Origin: Cantharellus purpuraceus
Taxonomy: Eukaryota; Basidiomycota; Agaricomycetes; Cantharellales; Hydnaceae
NCBI GenBank assembly: GCA_025174535.1
Contig: JALBUN010000001.1
Span: forward strand, 2,356,001-2,420,000
Direction of reading: 5' to 3'
DNA length: 64,000 bases
The notes under the pieces are model-generated. The model saw only the letters and a list, made by a program, of their open reading frames with translations. It made no database searches and was not told the DNA's origin. Positions 52,150 to 63,177 of the stretch are shown here, in pieces (position 1 is the first letter of the stretch; each line of letters begins with the position of its first letter). A program made the position numbers and the translations under genes.

Positions 52150-53479
52150 ATGACTGCAGCGTCCATACCGTACATAGTTTTTGGCTATGGATCACTGATT
52201 TTTAAGGTCTTTCGGTATTCAGTTTTTCGCGCTCTGCATGTTTCACTGATTTCAAACCCCCTCAACGTAGCCCCCGCCCCATGTCGTTGCTCAAGGTAGG
52301 TTTCCTTTTATTCATTTTACTCATCGCATCATCCTTGCACCGACAGTCCCAGGTTTCCTGAAGGGTTTTGTGCGCCGGTTTGCACAAAGCAGCAGTGATC
52401 ACAGGGGCACACCAGAGGTACAGCTGTCATATTCCCTTGACTTTGCCCTTTCATAACTGGGATTACAGAGCCCAGGTCGGGTGGTTACATTGGTTCACGT
52501 TAAAGATTGGGCAGCTTTCTCAGGTTCAGTATGTTTATTTCACACAGACGTACAAATTGCAGGTAGATATGCTCATATCACCAAGGATGCATTCCCAGAA
52601 GATGATATCGTGTGGGGTAAGCCTGATATCTCTGATTTGTCCCTTTGCTGTGGTACCAACCCCACACTGGTATCATACGTTCAGGGATTGCGTATACCAT
52701 AGATCCCAAGCATGAGGTGGAGGTTCGCGAGTATTTAGGTTAGTGGCCGTCTTTCCTATCATAGGTTCACCGTGACCTATAGTACCGATCTTAGATTATC
52801 GCGAAAAGGTGTCGTCTCTCTTCTGTGACACGTTGACTCGTTCGCTACATCATTCGCTATGGCTCTCCATAGGATGGCTACTCTGTAGATTCAACCGATG
52901 TATATGGTATCATGGATGGAAAGGAAAAGGTGGTTGTACATCAGGTCTCAAATACGTGTGCTTGTCCAGTTCTCGTGACATTAACCGCGTGTCGCTCTAG
53001 GCAACGGTAGGACGGTCACTTGCGTGTCTAGCAGATCACAAGGCTTCACACTCCCTAGGTGTATGTCGGTCGAAATGATAATCCATCATTTGGTATGCAC
53101 CACTTGTATGTACGCCCATGATGATGGTCTTATCATTGTCTCTAGTCGGTTCAGAACCTCTGGATGCTCTCGCGGAGCATATTTGGCGCAGCGTAGGACC
53201 CTCGGGCCGCAATAAAGCATGTTCTCTTCGTCCTTCAAAGTTCTGCCATTAATTTTGTATGTATTTTCAGGACTATCTGTATGATCTGGCAGATGCTGTG
53301 AGGAAACTAGCACCTGAATCACATGATTCACATCTCTTTGCACTCGAGGTTTGCTTGATCTTTTCCCCCATTGGTGGAGAGTTGTGGAGGACACTAACTG
53401 ATCTGTTCGTCAGACGCGGTTGAGAAGTTTAGACAAGATCAATGGCAATCATTCAAACGGAACAAATGCAGCAGATTGA
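52150..53479 (+). CDS. ChaC-type gamma-glutamylcyclotransferase
   Basis: About thirteen exons, beginning 52150-52206, 52271-52295 (25 nt), 52347-52417 and 52469-52523, encode IVFGYGSLIFKPPPHVV, then VPGFLKGFVRRFAQSSSDHRGTPE and PGRVVTLV, the ChaC signature, followed by IVWGIAYTID, EYLDYREKDGYS with the catalytic Glu region, VYVGRNDNPSF and a C-terminal helix (DYLYDLADAVRKLAPESHD). The enzyme releases 5-oxoproline and Cys-Gly from cytosolic glutathione. A six-nucleotide exon (53001-53006) is suggested, though one longer intron without it also keeps frame. The intron at 53217-53270 begins GC. The gene appears intact. Confidence 0.9.
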
Positions 53480-53678
53480 CGCGAGTATCTCCACCCTCAA
53501 TCTCTGCTGATTCCCTAGACACATTATTTTGGATACCACCTATCTCTTCGTTTCTAGACCAAATGCAGTAGCAATAAGACAGTAGGCAGCACATATTACA
53601 CATGGAAATAACATCCCACTACACTATCCATCGGTCAAGAAAGGACCGAACTGTCTCGCTGACCGATCCGGAGGGGTT

Positions 53679-55981
53679 ATGGGCACGGAGACACCGAAAT
53701 CGTGCCGTAATTTGGCGTGCCGTCGGGATTCGGCACGGGTCTCTCGTCGAGGATAGCACTTTGTAAGAGAGGAGAATAATCCTCAATTGGGGAAATCGTC
53801 TCACTCCTTCGGAGATGATTTTCTACAATGCTATGAAGTGATGATGGGGTTCCTTTGGGTGTGACTGTAGGAGATGTGTCACATACCCTCGCATGATTAT
53901 AGAAGAACTTTGCCGCTTCGCTCGTTGCTTGATGCGGTTTGACTCGTACATGTCCGTTTCGTCGACTATCTCTTCAGATATAATTTCCTACACGCTAAGA
54001 TTGAGTAATCCTAGCACGACATGAGATGGCTCATAAGGAACATACTTCGATCACATCTGCGGAATATCACAGAAAGGAACAGTCAAGCAAGGAAGTGCCT
54101 CATTCAGGCATGAATCAGACCTTCAAGTGTCACAACACCCAGTGCACCACCCTCTTTTCCAGGCGTATCACTGATTAAAATAAGATGTGCTCGGCCTGTT
54201 TGGCTGTAGGGAAAATGGAGTTAACAACATGAGTAGAGATCACTTTCAAGTACCGAATAGTCCGGGGAGCTCACAAATAATCCAACGCTTGAAAGCAGTT
54301 GATGCTAGGCAAAGCCTCTGGCAGTATCGAGAGCTTGAAAGACCCGACGGTTCGCCTCTCGGAGATACTATAGCTCAAGAGCTGTAAGAAACACACTTAG
54401 CATGAACCAATCGTACTCGACCGCAGGCTAAGAGATGACTGAGGGACAACACACCGTCTTGACCAACAAAAGGCCAATGAAACTAAGGGGCTTGCCTGGT
54501 TCATGAACCGGAAATCGAGAATACCCGCTCGATAGTCTAATGACCATTAGTTAGGCTCACCCCGAGGTAAGAGACAAATATGGACACACATTCGATCGAG
54601 CGCATCATTATCCAAGACTGCGTCAGCGCTCAGGGTGACTACGTCCTTCGATGAAAAAGTCAAACTAAAGTATGACAGCCCAGTGCATGATCCACAGAGC
54701 AAACGTACCTCGAGCTGAGTCATAATGTCAACTGCACGCTTGCTGTTAAGCTCCAGCACACCGTTTAGTATGTTGATCTCATCGTCTCGTAACGGTTCTT
54801 CGCCATGACGATGGAACTGGTAGACGCATTAACGCATATACCAGGGTATTTGAGAAGGAGTCATTGACAGTGTGAGGCGGCGGAATTTATACCGAACAAT
54901 TACTTCAACCCACCTGTAAGAAAGACTTGAGCTCTGCTTTCTTGTAGGTGTGAGATTCGGAGCCTCCTAGCACCGAATCAAGAAGCTTTGCGATGGGCCA
55001 AGCAACGGGCGCTATACACGATAGTTGATGCACAACGGGAATGGACGAGGCGAATACTTTACGCACCAAGGCAATACATGAGAATAAGAACAAAGGGAGC
55101 ACAACGAGCGCCGATTGCTAGCCCATAGCGGGCGCATACAGCCTGTGGGATAATTCTACGGTGCGCCAAGTTTGAGTTTTCTGAGTTTTGGCAAGGGTCA
55201 GATCTACGTACTCTCTAGACATTAAATAAAGCCATGTAAGAAAAAAAAATGCGAAGTGGAGAAAATGGTGCCAAACCCAAAGATTACGATCATGGTTGTC
55301 GATATCACAACAGCAGCTATGCCACCGCCAATCTACTCTGACTATGAGCGAGAGTGCGCATATGAATGTCAACCAAACTCACAGCACTGTCCAGAAAGAT
55401 GGGCAAAGATTCGTTCACGACCTTGAGCCAATAACGAGATGAGTTACCGGGTCTACTGATGGAAATTGGCGAAGCGCTTACGACATTGGAGAGCAAGAGA
55501 GACTAATATGAAGAAAATGACTAAAGTGAACAACACAGACATTTTGAAGACAATGCCGGTACGAACCACGAGAACCCAGTGCCTGCCCTTGCTCATGAGC
55601 CTCAGCACTGGGAGAGAAGGAAATATTGGCGCCGAAGGTATGAATTAATTAATGATACGCGCCTTTTTGGGCGTTCATCTTTTCTTGAGGCTCGTCGCTG
55701 GACATGGCAAGGACGCGCAGATGGAGTTCGTCAAGACCCATGAGACCAAGAGTGAGACCAGCGAAGACACCGCCGGAGAGGATGAGACAGAGGGATATGC
55801 CGAGTTTCCACCAAAAGGTAAGGGAGCCTATGGTAGCATGTACAACGTAACTCTGCGTTTTCGAATATGAGGGCGGGTATTGATCAAAGCGGATGGGAAA
55901 TGCATAGGATATAGAGATGAAGGTGAAGAGAAGAAAGAGACAAAGGAGAGCGTTACTGGTGCATTTGAAAAGCGAAAACAT
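53679..55981 (-). CDS. CNNM/Mam3-like membrane protein (DUF21 and CBS domains)
   Basis: The start at 55981 gives an N-terminal signal or membrane helix ([18 protein letters not shown]), then the DUF21 core: [48 protein letters not shown] sequence and [12 protein letters not shown], over several introns between 55100 and 55650. Further exons give [22 protein letters not shown] (about 54590-54770), [20 protein letters not shown], and [26 protein letters not shown] (about 54050-54190), the paired CBS module. It ends near 53679 after [16 protein letters not shown]. Family members act in metal ion (Mg, Mn) homeostasis at vacuole or cell membranes. Internal exon limits are approximate. Confidence 0.88.
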
Positions 55982-56633
55982 CTAAGAAAGAAAAGGAATG
56001 TTTAGTAGTGGTGGCGATGGTGGTATCACAAACGCTGGCGAGCGATGAACTGTTGCCACTTACTTAACTGCTCAACAGATGGAGGTCTACTCTCACAGTC
56101 ACGTGATCTATCCGCCATGGATAACAACGCAGCTGACGAGAGCGAGCGTATGGACAAGGTGTTCAACATTCGAGGAACTACTTTTCCCATCGGAAACGGC
56201 GACCGCTATCGATAGCAACGATGGCCCCTCTTAGAAATGCAAATCACGTCCAAGTTCGGTCGATGGCTTTCTCTAGTGCATTCGTCAAATCTGCCCTGAG
56301 ATCCGAAGGAAGCTATAATATTGAACACATCTTTACATACCGACATTCGACAGTCGTGCACGAGTGTCGTCCATGGTTATTTAGTTGTCCTGTGCAATTC
56401 CCACTGCAAAGATCAATCAATTCCTCGGCTTCTATGATCCCGGTTGACTTGCCCAGCTAGAGTTCTTCTAGAGTGAGAAAATACAATAATTTTGGCACGG
56501 CATGGCTTTCAAAGGATGTTGTATACAGTGCTGTGCAGTGGTGTAAGTAATAACGATGAAGACGGCGACAATGCATATCTTTGATCACGTGAACCACGCC
56601 TGACAAATCAGCTACCTTTCTCTTCTTGCCACC
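55982..56633. other. Intergenic region between divergent genes
   Basis: About 650 bp between the CNNM-like gene and rtf2. A 32-codon ORF at about 56118 and ORF 56221-56460 lack domains and are not supported. Confidence 0.5.
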
Positions 56634-57818
56634 ATGGGTAATGACGGAGGTTAGTCACTTCTTGCGGCATACAACTCGTGCTAATACAACAACACAGGAA
56701 GTATCCCTGACCGCCGCGACCTTGTTCGCAGCAAGCCGAAGGTGAGTTTCTGACAGACCCACATTCAACTACGGCTGACCTCGATTTCAGGCTGAGCAGG
56801 CCGATAGGCACAATCAAATGATCGCTCGATGGTTCTTCTGCGCACTTTCCAAGGTTTTTTATTTATCCTTAGAAACGCATCATTTACTGATATCTTGGCA
56901 GCGACCACTTCAGCAGCCGATTGTGTCATGCGCCCTTGGAAAGCTATACAATAAAGATGCAGTCCTAGAGTACCTTCTAGACAGGGCTGCGTATGGAGAT
57001 GGTGAGGAAATCTGTGGTCACATTCGCTCCCTCAAAGTGCGTATACATACTCCTCAATATCTCTGTATTCACTTTCCCCTGGCTCTAGGATGTCAAGACC
57101 TTGGTATTGACACACAACCCGGCAGCCGCCACTGATACCACCGACCCAGAGCGCCAGGCACGGTTTGCTTGCCCGTTCACCTTGAAGGAGATGACGGGCA
57201 CTCATCCTTTTGTTTACCTGTCCACCTGTGGATGCGTCTTTTCTCAAGCTGGTCTACGTACCATCTCCAGTTCCTCGGGTTCCACACCACCGAGGGACGA
57301 TAATGTTCAGAAAGTGGAGGTGCAGGAACAAAAAGACGTGTGTCCACAATGCGCTACCAAATTCACATGTTCTACCGATGTCGTCCTCCTCAATCCAGGA
57401 CAAGAAGAGCAACTCCAGATGAGTGAGAAAATGGAAGCCCAGCGTGCGTTACAAGCAATGTCTAAGTCTAAGAAGACGAAAAAGCGCAAACTCGATGATG
57501 CTCCAGCAGCAGTAGAGCCCGTCACTAAGCGCGCTGCATTGGACTCGACGTCCAAGGCATCCCATCCTTCGACCCCTCAGTTGGCACCGTTCACAAATAA
57601 TGCAACGGCGACATCGCGGACAGTGGCTAATGCGCTTGCACAAGAAGAGCAGAAGCGCAAGACTGCCATGAGTCAAGCAGTGAAGAGCTTGTACATGCCG
57701 AAGAATGGGGTTTCGAAGAAGGAGACTTTCATGACTAGAGGGACGTTCACACGAGTGCGTCAATTCCTGGTCTTCTTGTCTTGACTTTGGCTAACGATTC
57801 TTGACCCAGTATGCTTAA
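56634..57818 (+). CDS. rtf2: Replication termination factor Rtf2
   Basis: It starts at 56634 (accatgggt) with a 16-nt first exon, then SIPDRRDLVRSKPKAEQAD. Across introns follow RPLQQPIVSCALGKLYNKDAVLEYLLDR, the ACPFTLKEMTG segment and the RING/U-box-like CGCVFSQ...CPQC part, with the KKRKLDD basic tract and a C-terminal ending MTRGTFTRYA after a last intron to TAA 57816-57818. Rtf2 is a nuclear protein that helps hold replication forks at barriers and affects splicing in fission yeast. Only some Cys/His positions of the RING are kept, as is usual in the family. The gene appears intact. Confidence 0.95.
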
Positions 57819-57861
57819 TTAATTTTTGTATAGTAGACATTTCATCTTACTTCAGTTTTGC

Positions 57862-58015
57862 AGTGGTTTGGATGAGTCTACGAGAATGTGATTATATAAC
57901 TCGTACCAGTATGCAATGGTTTGGACGAGTTTACAAGGATGTGGTTGTATAGTACATATCATGGTACGGGTCATACAATCACATCCCTGTAGACTCACCC
58001 AAACCACTGTATAAC
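57862..58015. repeat. Fold-back repeat with three related copies
   Basis: A ~50-bp unit (ggtttgga then gagt and a gatgtg-type end) occurs at 57862-57910, at 57913-57957 and inverted at about 57968-58015. The last two form a long imperfect hairpin. It lies just 3' of rtf2 and resembles a small fold-back element; no target duplication was established. Confidence 0.75.
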
Positions 58016-58758
58016 GTGCATTAATGTAGCATACCAGTCAATCATTATCCTTGACTTGGTGTAATTCTTGACATGCTTCGTGCACTTTTCACCGAACCTT
58101 TAGCCCTCCAATTCAGTTATATTTTTATGATTGAGGGTCCATAGAGCTATATTACAGAAGTTCCCAAGGTGTGCATGCATGGGAACTTGAGCTGAAGTTG
58201 GGATAGGCCCAATAATACGGCAGGTCTCGAAGTTTATTATATACATCAAGTCCTGTCACTTGAGTATTATCGAAGACCTGGAAACGACTCCATCATATTC
58301 AAGACGGCAAAATAAACGGGATGATGCAAACAGGGAGATACAGATGCGCAGAAGGGAGTACTAGAAGGAACAATGCGGTGAAGGTTGCAATCATAGCAGC
58401 TTATGGTATAGAGCATGCAGTTTGATGGTGGCGCCACTGAATTCAGAAGTCTCGGATCAAGGGTCGAGCCCAAACCAAATTGCAGGGAGGCCTGCAGTAG
58501 GCATTGCAAACCACTTGACTAGCTTATAACATAATCTGGCGGATCTAGACACTCGGTATACATTAGCTACAACCGCTTGCTCATTTTGGGTGGACAGACA
58601 CGTACATTATTCGAAATGATCGTGCTATTTGTGATTGCGAATTCGAATTTGGATGGTGAATGATTAGAGTACGACAGAACACGATAGTGAGTGATACACA
58701 AGTATACAATCGGCGGTAAGTGAGTGAGTTAGATTCCATATAATCACAAAGGAGAAAA
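58016..58758. other. Intergenic region, nothing recognised
   Basis: Between rtf2 and the G-alpha gene. It holds an 80-codon minus-strand ORF (58267-58509) with no domain. Confidence 0.5.
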
Positions 58759-60555
58759 TCAGATTAGCGCGGCGTGCTCCAAATTGGCTCGAAGAATGAT
58801 GCTGAAGAAATAAGGAAATGGTAGCGAGCAAGCGGAGATGTTGAGCGAAGATTGATAGATGCTGAGAATGTGTGGAGGGGGGTAGGGGGGTAGGGGGGGA
58901 ATGGATGGGACTTACTCTGTAGGAAAATGTCAGTTCAGAAGTGACTAGAAGTCTTGAATTAACCTGCCTTCAACTGCAGCCATGACCACTTTCAACAGCG
59001 CCGTGTCCGTGGCATTGGTGAAACTAGTAATACTCAGTAACGGTGTGCCACGTGTATATCAGGCACAAACTGTGTATATATTTCTCTCTCGTTGACCCTA
59101 TTGGCTTTGGCGCTTAACCGTGTGAAACGTTTCTTGAAGTAATCGCGGCCTGCCAATGCATCACCGGGTGGACCATCATAATCCTTCGGCGCACAATTAT
59201 CCAAGTCAGTTGTGCCGCCGATCAGGAGTATAAGGAACACTAACGGGGAAAGCATTCTTAATGTTTGAATTTTTAATTTTTTCCATGAAGATGTCCTCCT
59301 TGTTTAAAAACAAAATCTGGCGTCGCTGCAGTCAGCCAAAACACACGATACAGGCACTGTTACATACGATTGATGTGTGTTTGAACCATTGCGAGTGGCA
59401 GATGGAATCCCAGATCGTCATCGCGTCTTGCATTTGATTCTGCAGTAATCAAATTGAAACTTCCTCAAATATCAAAAGCCGCCGAAATACGCACGGCATC
59501 TTTATCTTCTACCAGACACTGGTCGTATCCACTAAGGGAGACAAGGAAAAGAATGCTGGTCACATCTTGGAAGCAATGTATCCATTTGCGACGCTCAGAC
59601 TTTTGACCACCGACATCGAGCATGTGCATATCGTGCGCCTTGAGCTTAAATATGGTCTCTGTAATACCTGTTGTTCGTGCACGTGACCGGATGATGTCCT
59701 AATGCGCAAGGACGGTAAGCTCAATAGAAAGTAACAGCTTAGGGTACCGACCTGTTCCGTTGGTTCAAACGCGGGGTCAAACAATCGGGGTAAATCGGAG
59801 AAGAAACTGAATTTTGAATTAGAGACGAACATGATGTCCTCATAATACGAACTCACTAGGTCAGGCTGTCCACAAAGAAGCCAGACATGTCAATCAAAGA
59901 GCGTGGGTACACAGCAACACGTACTTCTCGGGCAATGCAGCCTCGTTCCCGCGTTCGATTGCGCGAACAATGTTTGGGTCGTTCCACAGGGCTTGCAACG
60001 GCTCCATGAACTTCACCGGGAAAGGCTCCCCATCCCGTAAGTCGGGAGCATCCAAAACCGTGTCCACATGTGCCTGAAGTTGACCACCCAGGTGAATTAA
60101 GATCCAGGACACAGTCGGCTGGGCGTACTTGGTTCTCATCAGACACCTTTAGTTCCATGTCCTCCAGGGCCTCCAGTACATTTCGTAGGCCGTGTGTGAT
60201 GTTGTTGAATACGAGCTGTCGGTAAGCTTCGACTTCTTGCTGGGTGAACGGGACTCTGTGAATTAAGCGCATTTGCTAGAAAGAAACCCACACGCTATCT
60301 TAGGGACAACAGACTGAAACGGTGTGGGACAAAGCACGGACCTTGAGAATGGTTGATTTACCCGAGTCACCTGAGCCTAGGAGGAGGACTTTGACCTGGG
60401 ACTCCAACTTGGCCCTGGTCTTCAAGAAAACTGTCAGCGCTCATAGAATGGAAGCATGTACATGCGTTCTGCACCTCTTTCAAGTCTTTCTCCACTGCCT
60501 TGTTTTGTCTAATCTGTTCCGGATCGCCCTCAGGGGACGAGAAGCAGGCACCCAT
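58759..60555 (-). CDS. Heterotrimeric G-protein alpha subunit
   Basis: From ATG 60555 (MGACFSSPEG, with Gly2 and Cys4 for myristoyl and palmitoyl groups) several exons give the P-loop VKVLLLGSGDSGKST (about 60360-60390), QMRLIHRVPFTQQE, the helical domain, switch I with RARTTGI, switch II LDVGGQKSERRKWIHCF (about 59600), LFLNKEDIF (about 59290), DYDGPPGDALAGRDYFKKRF, the TNATDT base-binding motif (about 58985), and after a last intron IILRANLEHAALI with TGA at 58759. It couples a seven-helix receptor to downstream signalling, often pheromone or nutrient sensing in basidiomycetes. The usual GAGESGKS loop reads GSGDSGKS here. The gene appears intact. Confidence 0.95.
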
Positions 60556-61377
60556 CGTTGCTCGACAAAGCGAGACGATACCGCACGCGAGCCGGAAGGA
60601 CCTCTCACCAAGTCTTTGAAGAGATGCGAAGCAAGTTGCGGCCACGATGCTGACAACGCTGGCTATGCGCGGTATGAGATGAGAATGGTGAGAAGAAAGC
60701 TGAAGTAAGTCGAAAAGAAGGAGAGACAATGATTGATTGCAGCGCGCGCTTGATATTACTTCATCGGACGTCAGAGACGGTAACTCACCGCGTAACACCA
60801 GCACCCTCCAGCACCCTACAGCACCTTCCTTTAAAACTGGTACTCCAGGACTTGGGCGGTTACCCACGCGTAACGGCAAAGCCTCACCGGTTGTCAACGT
60901 CACGTTGCTGGCACACGAGGAGGGCTCGGTATAGTAGTACTGGCACACGGTCGACGGCAAGAATTATTTGGTATCTCCTATGCAAACGTTCTTGTCACCG
61001 TCCATGCTTGCCGCATCCTCGACACAAGCCTCTTTTCCATTCTTCGCAAAGACATTCGCCGTCCAACGCGCCAAGTATACAACTGTCTTAACACCAGATC
61101 TCAACTGTACCTTCTGACCGATCAGTCAGGGGCGAGCTTCACTTTCTGCCACTGCTCTTTGAGGCTTTGCTCCGCTTGGCAGAGTATTGGAGGTCGGGCC
61201 AAGATAGCCAGCCATGTGTCTCTAGGTGTAAATATGATAGGGCGGCTTCACTTAATGCCTCGTTCATATGAACGTGCAACGTCCAGTTTCATCTCCACGC
61301 TGGAATTGAACGGCCCTGTTCCATGTTTGTAAGGCCGATTTCGTAAGCCCCTCGGCGTCTGAGGGTCCCGCAGCATA
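60556..61377. other. Divergent promoter region
   Basis: About 820 bp between the G-alpha and E2 start codons. A 45-codon ORF at about 60979 begins like a mitochondrial presequence but has no recognised continuation, so I do not call it. Confidence 0.45.
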
Positions 61378-62988
61378 ATGCTCTCTTTACGCCCTCTCCA
61401 TATCTTTTCCAGACGTGCGACTTCTCACTTCCATACTACCGCCCTACTGCTAGCGAAAAGGAAGGTCATCCAACAATTCCGCCTTGCTGACATAGGAGAG
61501 GGCATAACAGAGTGCGAGGTCATTAAGTGGTGCGCGACCTAGGCCTTCCGATGCCATTTTTCATGTCAGTGAAGCAACTTCAGTGCAGGGTTGTCAAACC
61601 TGCCAGTGTAGTCCAGTCGTTTGACCCGCTATGCGAGGTCCAGAGTGACAAGGCGAGTGTCGAGATCACAAGTCCTTTCGACGGTACCGTCAAGGACCTC
61701 CTCGTCAAGGAGGGGGATGTGGCCAGGGTTGGAGAGGGCTTATGTCTCATCGAGGTTGAGGAAGATGTAGAAGATGGCCCAACCCCTGCAACCTCTGAGC
61801 CTGAACCACCCAAGCCAGATTTTGAGGCACCCCATCAAGACGCAGCTCAGCCACACTCACCTAGCGGGAACCCCCATCCCCTGGACCCTTCTCACCTGGT
61901 GGCTGCTAATCGAAGTGATGTTCTTGCCACGCCTTCCGTGCGTCACTTTGCAAGGCAGAAAGGTGTCAACTTGAGCTCCATTGGTCCTGGTTCCGGTAAA
62001 GGCGGACGAATCGAGAAGAAAGACGTTGAAATGTACTTATCTTCCTCCTCTGGACCATCTCATCCTTTACAGCTACCAGAACAAATTGGCCAGGAGGTTC
62101 TGGTTGAACTAGGCAAGACTCGATTTGCAATGTGGAAGGCTATGACAAAGGTCCTGTTTTTGTACTACTGTCAAAGCACTGCTGACTCCTTGGCAGAGCC
62201 TGGAAATCCCGCATTTTGGGTATTCTACGACGTTCGATCTGACAAGGCTATCAGAATTACTACCAACGCTTAATGCTTACATACCAGCCGCGTATGCTCC
62301 GCCCCCGAATTCGACACCGTCCCTCCCTCCTGCTATCTCTCCCGATGCAATATTCCCTGAAGCTTGCACGCCTATTGAAAACGATCCTACCACACACTAC
62401 ACTCGGCTTACCTTCCTCCCACTCCTTCTCAAAACTCTGTCTCGTGCGATGCACGAATGGCCCCTTTTCAGATCTTCAATCTCCTTCTCTCCAGACTCCT
62501 CTTCAAAGGAGAAGCCGAAGCTCACTGTTCGCCCCCATGCTGACATTGCTATTGCGCTGTCCACCCCGACAGGGCTTTACACACCAACGCTTACTGCAGT
62601 AGACACATTGACTCCATACGCTATCATGGGCCGTTTGCGTAGGCTGCAGCATCTTGGACGACAGGTGCCCTGCGCCCTTGGGCCCGCAGAGATGCCGAAG
62701 CGCGGGGGCACAATCACCGTGAGCAATGTGGGTGCCATCGGACAAGGCGAATTCGCGTCCCCATTACTGGTTCCTGGCATTGGGATCGCCATCGTTGCCG
62801 TGGGACGAGCCAAATGGGTCGATGTGGTTCCTCATGATGGTATTGGGCCGTCCCAGAGGCGATTATTCGTAGGTATAAGTTGGAGCGCAGACCACAGGGT
62901 CGTCGAGGGCGCAGAAATGGCAGCCTTTACAGAGGCTTGGAGAGGCTGGGTTGAGCACCCAGGACGGTTGATTGGCAACGCTGTATAA
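61378..62988 (+). CDS. Branched-chain 2-oxoacid dehydrogenase E2 (dihydrolipoamide acyltransferase)
   Basis: Exons 61378-61529, 61589-62150 and 62197-62988 give 501 residues. An Arg/Ser-rich mitochondrial presequence leads to FRLADIGEGITECEVIKW, the lipoyl domain with the modified Lys in EVQSDKASVEITSPFDG, a peripheral subunit-binding domain (ATPSVRHFARQKGVNLSSI), and the acyltransferase domain (IPHFGYSTTFDLTRLSELL ... GTITVSNVGAIG ... ISWSADHRVVEGAEMAAF). The HxxxDG active-site motif reads HRVVEG here. It forms the core of the mitochondrial complex degrading Leu, Ile and Val oxo-acids. The second intron acceptor (cagtgcag) was chosen to keep the frame. Confidence 0.93.
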
Positions 62989-63177
62989 CTTAGCCTTGTA
63001 CCCGCATTCATCATGTATCACGCCTACTTATCTCCAAGCGATCCGAATATCCTTATTGTCACTTGCACACACAAGTTACTTGGGAGGCAACATGACCATT
63101 ATTCATAGATTCAAAGGTTGAGGGATGTGACAGTACGTGACACAACGCGTTTACATGACTCTTTGATCCTGGGCAAC

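Noticed and set aside
60979..61116. 45-codon ORF resembling a mitochondrial presequence
   Set aside because: No continuation with a known domain and no conserved splice partner; probably chance in the divergent promoter.
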